This document shows, one piece after another, positions 57,735-64,000 of a stretch of DNA of 64,000 nucleotides; the first letter of the stretch is position 1, and every line of letters begins with the position of its first letter. The stretch covers positions 62,001-126,000 of the forward strand of contig NZ_WNKG01000009.1 in assembly GCF_010119245.1 (NCBI RefSeq). Reading direction: 5' to 3'. The notes beneath the pieces are model-generated. The model saw nothing but the letters and a program-made list of their open reading frames with translations, had not been told where the DNA came from and ran no database searches. Source of the stretch: Cyclobacterium salsum. Lineage in GTDB: Bacteria > Bacteroidota > Bacteroidia > Cytophagales > Cyclobacteriaceae. The position numbers and the translations under genes are program-made.

Positions 57735-57849
57735 TATCTATTGATTTATTCCAGTATTCCAGCCAATACTTTACTGAAAAAAATAACGGTTAGTTCAGAT
57801 TTAAGGAAATTAAATTAAGACTGTTTTATCTTTTTTAATACATTTGTGT

Positions 57850-58275
57850 ATGGTTACCAGGATTCGTACAGGCACTTATCAAATCATGTTGTTGGGTTTG
57901 GTCCTATTGGCAGGCTGTCAGAAGGATCTTCCTGCCGAAAAAGAAACCGATTCCCCAAAAAAAGACTATATCCGAAAAATCGAAGGAAAAAGTGAAACCA
58001 TACCGGATGAGCTGGTAGCAAAAGGAGAAGTATTGATAGCCTATTCGGGATGCGCAGACTGCCACCGGATCGATACCAAAGCCAAGGGACCTGCTTTTAA
58101 GGATATCGCTCAGAGGTATCCTGTCCAGCCTGCCTATGTGGACCTGCTCGCCCGGAAAATCATTTCCGGAGGCTTCGGATCCTGGGGGAATCCGGTTATG
58201 AGCCCTCACCCAAAGCTAAAAATAGAAGACGCCCAAACCATGGTCTACTATATCCTGTCTCTGGATCAGCTTTAG
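57850..58275 (+). CDS. Lipoprotein cytochrome c
   Basis: 141 residues. A signal peptide with lipobox LAGC (Cys23) precedes a monohaem class I c-type cytochrome: CADCH (Cys68, Cys71, His72) and a likely axial Met117 in GNPVMSPH, with the C-terminal helix DAQTMVYYILSL. A periplasmic, membrane-tethered electron carrier. The start at ATG is preferred over a TTG two codons earlier. It is the only plus-strand gene in this part of the island. Confidence 0.93.
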   Translation: MVTRIRTGTYQIMLLGLVLLAGCQKDLPAEKETDSPKKDYIRKIEGKSETIPDELVAKGEVLIAYSGCADCHRIDTKAKGPAFKDIAQRYPVQPAYVDLLARKIISGGFGSWGNPVMSPHPKLKIEDAQTMVYYILSLDQL

Positions 58276-58315
58276 ATTCATTTCAGCCAGGATGCCTGTT
58301 TTCCAGGCTGGAGTG

Positions 58316-58709
58316 CTAAGGGTTACTTGCCCGAGTTAATTCCAACACTTTTTCACGCATGATCTTTTCCGCCTGCCCATTCAGGTTACTGATCCGACAC
58401 CGCCAGGTCTCATAGCCTCCCCTTTCCAGCTCATGCACGGGAGGCACATACCCCAGGTTTCCATTGGCCAGGCAGACGGTGAAATAGGGTTTTCCCTTCA
58501 TCAATCAATTCCTGGCCCATGACGCAGATATCTACCACTACAAAAACCAAGGTCCCACTCCCATTCTCCAACCATAGCGCTTTGGCAAATAGGGGGTCAT
58601 GAATGGTTTGGGCATAATGGGTGACAAAATCTCCATTGATGATGCTGCCCAGAGGGGGCGTGGTATCCACCTTTGCTGCTCCGGCCATCAGTGTTAAGTC
58701 TGCTTTCAT
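58316..58709 (-). pseudogene. Ceramidase-family gene with a large internal deletion
   Basis: The upstream part reads MKADLTLMAGAAKVDTTPPL and FAKALWLENGSGTLVFVVVD, the N-terminus of the ceramidase-like family. The downstream part, in a different frame, reads LGYVPPVHELERGGYE, equal to the family's C-terminal end (compare AYIPT..REGGYEG). The two meet at about position 58500 with a frame change. Some 300 or more residues are missing from the middle, including all the metal ligands in SSHTHSGP. A third copy, inactivated by deletion. Confidence 0.78.
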
Positions 58710-58751
58710 AATTTACCAGTAGTTAGTTCAAAAATTTGCCTGGTTCAGCAT

Positions 58752-59590
58752 TCATACGGGCAAAGAATTGCTCAAAAACGGCAGCCAGTTGCCGTGAAAT
58801 ATGTTGTCAATATCCTGACTGGTATAGCCCCTCCTATCCAGAATTTCCTCGTATTTCTGAAGGTCTGCTATGGAGTTCATGTCCCAGGGGGACTGTTCAG
58901 TGCCGAATATGCCATCCAGGTCACTGCCAATTCCGATGTGCAGGCTGTCCCCAGCCAACTGGCATATATGATCCCAATGGTCGACCAGCTGCTCGAGCAG
59001 GATGTCGAGTTGCCAGGGATCGGAAATGGTATCTATAAAGCGGATGTCCATGGCCCAGCAATCCAGCATACCTCCGATGACAGCTCCCCTTTCCAGCAAG
59101 CGTTTAATCTGGTCATCGGTCAGTTGCCGTTGATTGGGTACAATTTTCCGCACATTATGGTGACTTGCCCAAACCGGACCACCATAGCTTTCCAGGGCCT
59201 GCTCAAAGCCCTGGTCGGTCAGGTGGGTCAGGTCGAGAATCATTTGGTATTGTTCCATGACCTTCAGCAGGTCCATTCCCAGGGGGCTGATGGGGCCTTC
59301 GGTTTTGGTCCCGGGAGCATACCTTCCAGGCCCGAAATGAGAAAGGCCCAGGGCCCTCAGGCCATAGGCATGCGCTTTTTCCAGGTAAGAGACATCCACC
59401 AGAGAATCCGCTCCTTCGAGACTTAGCAGGTAACCAATAGGTTTGCCGGCATCCGCTTGGGTATCGTCATTCCACAGGTCCACCAGTTGGTCGAGTTCTG
59501 TCCGGTTGGTGATTTGTTTCATTTCTCCCAGGACTTCCATTTCCCGGTACCAGGCCAATTGTGCCTGCGTCATTGGCCCAGGCCTGCTGG
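58752..59590 (-). pseudogene. Dipeptidase (M19) missing its N-terminus
   Basis: About 275 residues of a renal-dipeptidase-type (M19) enzyme. Retained parts are SLEGADSLVDVSYLEK, DLTHLTDQGFEQAL, GGPVWASHHNVRKIV, IGIGSDLDGIFG and the C-terminal DIDNIFHGNW, so the Glu bridge, two His and the Asp ligand are present. The N-terminal HxD pair that binds the first metal is gone, and the family is normally 350-400 residues. Upstream it meets a fragment of another gene at about 59580-59600. Confidence 0.75.
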
Positions 59591-59735
59591 GGTGAATTCC
59601 GGATTTTTCTTCCTTACCTCCAAATTAGGGAAAGGCCCCGGGGAAATACAGTTGAAGCGAGTGTTTTTACCGGCATGCATTTTGGCCAGGTAGCGGCTGA
59701 GATTGATCAGACCGGCATTGTGGAAGAAATAATCC
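59574..59735 (-). pseudogene. Short-chain dehydrogenase C-terminal fragment
   Basis: A frame reading HNAGLINLSRYLAKMHAGKN followed by TRFNCISPGPFPN, the post-catalytic helix and the N-x-x-S/C-P-G segment of an SDR oxidoreductase. The Rossmann N-terminus and the YxxxK pair are missing. It is joined to the dipeptidase fragment on one side and an aldolase fragment on the other. Confidence 0.6.
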
Positions 59736-59852
59736 GGAAAGAGCCGCCAGTTCCACCACCCAGGCATCTGCCAGGTTTACTTTAAAACAGGACACCTTTT
59801 CGCCGGAGCGTAATTTTTGCAGCACCAGGCTGGGTTTCATGGCAGCAGTCAT
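59736..59852 (-). pseudogene. HpcH/HpaI aldolase N-terminal fragment
   Basis: A start and ~35 residues, MKPSLVLQKLRSGEKVSCFK then VNLADAWVVELAALSG, the beginning of a HpcH/HpaI (2-keto-3-deoxy-sugar-acid) aldolase. The sequence breaks off where the family continues GFDxVWLDxEH, near the join to the SDR fragment. Confidence 0.6.
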
Positions 59853-60016
59853 ATCAGTTTTTGCTTGATCAAATGTAAGCTTGTTGCCAGGCAGGAACTA
59901 TTACTTTTATTTGGAAAGATGGTACTATTTTTCATGGCCTACATTGGCAAGTGAAACGCCTGAACTCCAAATTAAGGGTTTAAGAAGAATAAATAAAATC
60001 AGGATGGCCATCCTGG

Positions 60017-62089
60017 CTATTCAAGCCATAGAAATTGGGTAAAAGCACCATTGGCTGCCACGTCCCAGGCTTCCACCCTTACCCAAGTTCTTCCGTTGAG
60101 GTCTACTGGGAAGATAAAGTTTTCTTTCCCAAAAGCCCGGGTATCCTTCATACTGACCCTCTCCCGGAATACCTTATCCCCATCTCCTGAAATGATTTCA
60201 ACAAAATTCAGGGGGAAAGTCCATTCCAGGTCCATGGTCACTTTGGCCGGATTGCTATCCAGCTTGAGCACTTCACCTGAACTTTTACCATTGACAGAAA
60301 ATGCTGGAATGAGTACTTCACCGGTGGTTACAAAAAACCGGCCTTCCTCCATGGCATCCAACACTGGCTGCCAACCATCTTCAAATTTTGGTAGCTTCTC
60401 CATTTGCAGATAGTTGATATTCATGTGGCCATAAATTTCATAATCAGGTTCCAGTTTAAACAGGTCAGCCTCCCCTATCACGTATTTTTTATGACCCCAA
60501 TTGGCCATATCATCCATCAGATCCAAAACCCTTTTTCCTAATCTGGGTTGAGACAGGTCCGCCGGAATGGCTTTCCAGGCTGCCCCTAAAAAACGATCGG
60601 ATTGAAAAAATGACTCCTCCCTGTATTGATCCGGAAAACCGGTAGAACCCTTTGTCCTGGCATGGGCTGTCCATGCCAGGCCGTTTTCCACTTCCAGTAA
60701 TTCCAACATCTCCTCCTTGTTGCCCACGCGATAAACTTTTCCATATGCTGGATCTTCCTCTACAAAAGGCTGACCTGTCTCTCTTGACATGATCCAATAT
60801 ACAGGCTTGGGGAAAATGTTCATCCAATGCCCTCCAAAATGGCTGTTGGGCTCTTCGCCAGGCAGCATTAGAAAATCTCCAGTGGATAGGCGGGCACATT
60901 CTTCAAACATTAACCGGAATTCAGGCAGCCTTCTGGGACCATGATCTCGGGGATTTCCCGCCAGGTGAAATTCTCCCAGGTGCATGATGTTAACCCCAAG
61001 ATTCCTCAGCGCCCTGACGTGACCGGGAATTTCCGGGAGGGGCTTGTGGGTAAGAACATCGTCGATGTGTTCGGTATGGAAGTGGCTAGCCATGGTCCGG
61101 TATCCCGGAAGGGGACGGTACCGGTCAGCATGGGTAAATTTCTTGACCATTTCCAGTACCTGCCCGTCTTTTTCGGTGCTTACTACGACGAAAAAATTAA
61201 GCCGTTGTTCGGTCCCCGGTGGGGCATTAAACCAAGGAACATGGCGTCTGTCTCCCAGCAAATCATGTCTTATTCCGATGCCAAAGCCTGGGATCAGGTC
61301 CCGGTAGCCAGTACCGAACCAGGTATGCTTTAAATTGTAAGCATTGTCCAGGGGATAAAAGTATTGGTGCGGTGGAGGGAATACGGCCAGACTACCACCT
61401 ATGCTTTCGCCAATTACAGTCCTGTACTTTACAGGTAAGGCTTTTGCAGGTGTATTTTCATCCACCTTTTCAGCTTGTAAATAGTCTTTGGTGTCTGACC
61501 AAAAAACCTCTTCCCAATTTCCATCCCGGCTTACCAGCCCCGCATCGTAAATGATGGCTACCGAATCCTTTTTCGTTTCCATAACCGCAGCCAGGTTGAG
61601 CAAGGGACTTCCGGCATACAAAGTCAGCTCCAAGGTTCCTGAAAAATGGGCTGCCTGCGCTTCGGTGATGCTAATTTTTGTCCTGCTGCCCTCTGTGGTT
61701 ACTTTTGCATCTTTCCTTTGAATATTCACAACATGCGGGGTATGGGGGAGGTAGGCGGTTTTGTCAAAAAAGATGTTCCATCCACTGCCTTTAGTCAGGT
61801 CCCTTTTTCCTTCCGTTAGGATAAAAACAGGATCCAGGCTCCTCGCTATTTCCGTAAATTCTCCTTCTTTTCCAACCTGAATGCTTTCCAGCAAGGCGTT
61901 TTCATTTTCCAATGCGATCAATAATTTTCCGGTTTCCACCTCACTGATCGGCCAGGTCACTTCCAGAACGTTATTGGCTACGGTGGCTGTTGCAGTGCCG
62001 TTTTTATCAAAATCGGTAAAGTCTACCGGTGTCTGGGCTTCTGCGGTTAGACTAAAAATCAACAAGCAGCATAGAATCAGTGGTCTCAT
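60017..62089 (-). CDS. Secreted PHP-like metal-dependent hydrolase (putative)
   Basis: 690 residues with a signal peptide (MRPLILCCLLIFSLTAEAQ). The N-terminal half (about 20-320) is beta-rich and of unknown type. The second half begins YRTMASHFHTEHIDDVL, the His-x-His motif of PHP/CehA-McbA-type metallohydrolases, with further His in IMHLGEFHLAGNPRDHGPR and HFGGHWMNIFP, and NGLAWTAHARTKG and HKKYVIGEADLF later. The C-terminus is Ig-like. The reaction is unknown; a role in breaking down the compound handled by this island is inferred. Confidence 0.65.
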   Translation of the reverse strand: MRPLILCCLLIFSLTAEAQTPVDFTDFDKNGTATATVANNVLEVTWPISEVETGKLLIALENENALLESIQVGKEGEFTEIARSLDPVFILTEGKRDLTKGSGWNIFFDKTAYLPHTPHVVNIQRKDAKVTTEGSRTKISITEAQAAHFSGTLELTLYAGSPLLNLAAVMETKKDSVAIIYDAGLVSRDGNWEEVFWSDTKDYLQAEKVDENTPAKALPVKYRTVIGESIGGSLAVFPPPHQYFYPLDNAYNLKHTWFGTGYRDLIPGFGIGIRHDLLGDRRHVPWFNAPPGTEQRLNFFVVVSTEKDGQVLEMVKKFTHADRYRPLPGYRTMASHFHTEHIDDVLTHKPLPEIPGHVRALRNLGVNIMHLGEFHLAGNPRDHGPRRLPEFRLMFEECARLSTGDFLMLPGEEPNSHFGGHWMNIFPKPVYWIMSRETGQPFVEEDPAYGKVYRVGNKEEMLELLEVENGLAWTAHARTKGSTGFPDQYREESFFQSDRFLGAAWKAIPADLSQPRLGKRVLDLMDDMANWGHKKYVIGEADLFKLEPDYEIYGHMNINYLQMEKLPKFEDGWQPVLDAMEEGRFFVTTGEVLIPAFSVNGKSSGEVLKLDSNPAKVTMDLEWTFPLNFVEIISGDGDKVFRERVSMKDTRAFGKENFIFPVDLNGRTWVRVEAWDVAANGAFTQFLWLE

Positions 62090-62368
62090 CTGTATCTTAT
62101 TTAAACAAAATGTAAAAGGTAATGTATCATCAAACTGCTAACAAACATCTCATTACCAAAAGGTAGGAAACTGGGTCAGTTAAATCAATTTTTTAGGGAT
62201 CCGTTTTCGATAAATTGAAGGAAAAAATCATTTGGCTAACCAACTACTCTTATGTGCCCGATGGATGGTTTTTGTCAAGGAGGCATACTTACAAACTTCT
62301 TTTTATCGATACTTATTTTTTATTATTGCCCCATACTGAGATGATAAAAGAAGTTGGAAAAACAGCAC

Positions 62369-63652
62369 TTAGGCTCCAAACAATTCATTAGGTCGATTCC
62401 AGTAAATTTTCGCCACATAAACACTGCCATCGCTTCCGTGTTTTTCTACGCCCTCCGGCTGCATCCATTCAGACACGGTCACCCAGGTTTCATCCGGACT
62501 GACCTCCGTAACGCCGAAATTCCCCAGCCTGGCTCCCTTTTCCGGGACCAGGATCCGTTCGGTATTGCGGATCACCACCAGCTTTTCGGGATCCACCCTT
62601 GCCATAAAAAGTGGTGCACGGTGCCGAAACACGTGGTCGTTTTCCGCTCCCCGGCGGGTATAGACCAGGTAGAGGCCTTCGCTGTGCGTCACCCAATGCT
62701 GCTGGGTATTGTAATTGCCCAAATCCGTTCCATCATCAAATTTCCAGGGCTTAATGGGCGCGTAATGCAGGCCATCATCACTTTGGGTAACAAATCCCTG
62801 TTTGTCATTCCGAATGGTGAGATAGTATTTGCCCTGAAAACGGGTCAGGGAGGGTTCATGTAGTCCCCTGCTATCATCGGCGATGGACAAATCATTGCCC
62901 TGCTCCAGAAAGCGAAGTTTTTTCCCATCAAAAGCACAGCGCGTTACCGTAACCTGGGAATTGCTTCCCGGAGGCATAAAATAAACGGGCAAAAGGATAT
63001 TTCCATCCGCTTCGTCCCAGCGCTGTACGCAGCCGGCCCCTGCATTTTGAAATTTTTCATCATCTCCCATATCCAATTTCTCCCAGTCAGACCATTGGTT
63101 TTGGCTGGGATCATAGACAGAAAATGCGGTATGCCGGGGTCTTGGGTGGGCCACTTTCCAGTCCCTGGTATAGACAATGGTATGCCCGGTTCCCAATAAG
63201 TTGTTGCTTTTTTTATGCCAGGAGGGCCAAAAATCACTGGCCGCTACGGGGCGCTCCTCCCCTTCCAGCTGCTCAGTCCGTGGGGCCAACGGAGGAAGGG
63301 CTTGTGGATCGGTCCAACTTTCACCTCCATCCTCCGAATGCATGCCGAACATCCCCTTAAACACATCGCTTCCCGATAATTCCAGCGTATTGAGGGTCAT
63401 CACGATTCTGGGCATCCCTGCTTTTCCAGCTCCGGGGACAATTCCCGCTCTTGGATGCACCCAGCACTTTTTACCATCAAACAAACGGGTAGGCACCTTA
63501 TGGTCAAGACGGTATTTCAAGGTATCCTGGCCCGGAGATGACTTGCCTGTATCTCCATAAAGGGCAAGAGGAGCGATGCCTGAGAGTGTGATGGCTGCGA
63601 TCAGGCCATCCTTTAGAAAGGCCCGTCTACTTTCGGATTCATTGGGATCCAT
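62369..63652 (-). CDS. Tat-exported sialidase-like (BNR-repeat) protein
   Basis: About 427 residues. The N-terminus has a twin-arginine signal: SRRAFLKDGLIAAITLSGIA. The rest is a six-bladed propeller with an Asp-box (HSEDGGESWTDP) and SEGLYLVYTRRGAENDHV, typical of sialidase/neuraminidase-family proteins, though many Bacteroidota members are not active sialidases. I start at ATG before DPNESESRR; 12 more codons lie upstream. It is upstream of the PHP-like gene on the same strand with a 279-nt gap. Confidence 0.78.
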   Translation of the reverse strand: MDPNESESRRAFLKDGLIAAITLSGIAPLALYGDTGKSSPGQDTLKYRLDHKVPTRLFDGKKCWVHPRAGIVPGAGKAGMPRIVMTLNTLELSGSDVFKGMFGMHSEDGGESWTDPQALPPLAPRTEQLEGEERPVAASDFWPSWHKKSNNLLGTGHTIVYTRDWKVAHPRPRHTAFSVYDPSQNQWSDWEKLDMGDDEKFQNAGAGCVQRWDEADGNILLPVYFMPPGSNSQVTVTRCAFDGKKLRFLEQGNDLSIADDSRGLHEPSLTRFQGKYYLTIRNDKQGFVTQSDDGLHYAPIKPWKFDDGTDLGNYNTQQHWVTHSEGLYLVYTRRGAENDHVFRHRAPLFMARVDPEKLVVIRNTERILVPEKGARLGNFGVTEVSPDETWVTVSEWMQPEGVEKHGSDGSVYVAKIYWNRPNELFGA

Positions 63653-64000
63653 AAACTCAGTTATTTTGGTGGAAACGTTAAAATACATTATTTATCCATT
63701 ACCTGAAAGGCTGTTTTTGTAAGGGGCATTGTCCTCAATATCCACCTTCAGATCAACATCACTTTCAGGATTGAATGGATTGGTACAAAGCTATGCCTTG
63801 GGATGGGTTTGCGTGTATATGTCCGCATCCCTCCCACTGTTTATATTGGTCAAATTAAGGATTTCGGACAAGGAATCAAGCCCGAACGATTACTTTTTTA
63901 TCCGTATCCACCTTTATTGCAATTTGGTAACGACACCGATTAGCAACCCTGGTAGTGAAAGTCGATTCCCGACCTCTGGTTTTTTAAGGAAAAATGTTGT
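63653..64000. other. Right-edge region
   Basis: No gene or remnant recognised in either strand. It probably contains the promoter of the sialidase-like gene; no exact TAnnTTTG box found on the minus strand. Confidence 0.35.

Overview
The window looks like a chromosomal segment of a Bacteroidota bacterium, probably of the order Cytophagales (Cyclobacteriaceae-like). The evidence is a SusC/SusD outer-membrane uptake pair, a DUF5103-type plug protein of the type IX secretion system, a GWxTD-domain protein, a DUF3276 (PUR-alpha-like) protein, a DUF2723 membrane protein, and several upstream regions with the Bacteroidota -7 promoter box TAnnTTTG. No rRNA, integrase, transposase, phage gene or CRISPR array was seen. 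The taxonomic placement is inferred from gene families, not from a marker alignment.

Positions 1-34000 are mostly housekeeping. In order they hold: a MATE exporter cut by the window edge, a NUDIX hydrolase and an Lrp regulator; a TPR protein; a homoserine-dehydrogenase-like oxidoreductase with a SAF domain, divergent from a large DUF2723 membrane protein; a methyltransferase; a GWxTD/rlmB/rmuC cluster facing a SprT-like protease; a central-carbon cluster (GltD-like Fe-S flavoprotein, korA, korB, then isocitrate dehydrogenase with a strong terminator); a divergent dinB / LexA-like repressor pair sharing palindromic operators; ogt, a GNAT acetyltransferase and two very small membrane proteins; tRNA-Leu(GAG), an aldose epimerase, an ABC-F protein and the T9SS plug protein; then an orphan Cas6-like protein, ychF, an AI-2E family permease, DUF3276, and a ferredoxin divergent from an acyl-CoA reductase.

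Positions 34000-46000 hold aconitase, a TPR lipoprotein/AI-2E pair, CsbD, an MscS channel, and a module that may act as one envelope signalling unit. The module has an Asp-tract lipoprotein translationally coupled to an exported TPR-CHAT (caspase-like) protein with a C-terminal membrane anchor, a second acidic lipoprotein, a membrane protein with an anti-sigma-like layout, and an ECF-type sigma factor.

Positions 46000-64000 form an accessory catabolic island: a LacI-type regulator, two tandem secreted ceramidase-family proteins lacking the canonical serine motif, SusD and SusC, a secreted M20 amidohydrolase, a lipoprotein cytochrome c, a secreted PHP-like protein and a Tat-type sialidase-like protein. 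Between them lie shortened remnants of at least five genes: a ceramidase-family gene with an internal deletion, a dipeptidase missing its N-terminus, an SDR fragment, an HpcH/HpaI aldolase N-terminus and an unidentified C-terminus. Repeated deletion has evidently collapsed a larger pathway cluster.

The candidates most worth a second look are the array-less Cas6 without the expected catalytic histidine, the CHAT/sigma/lipoprotein module, the LexA-like/dinB switch, and the eroding hydrolase island.
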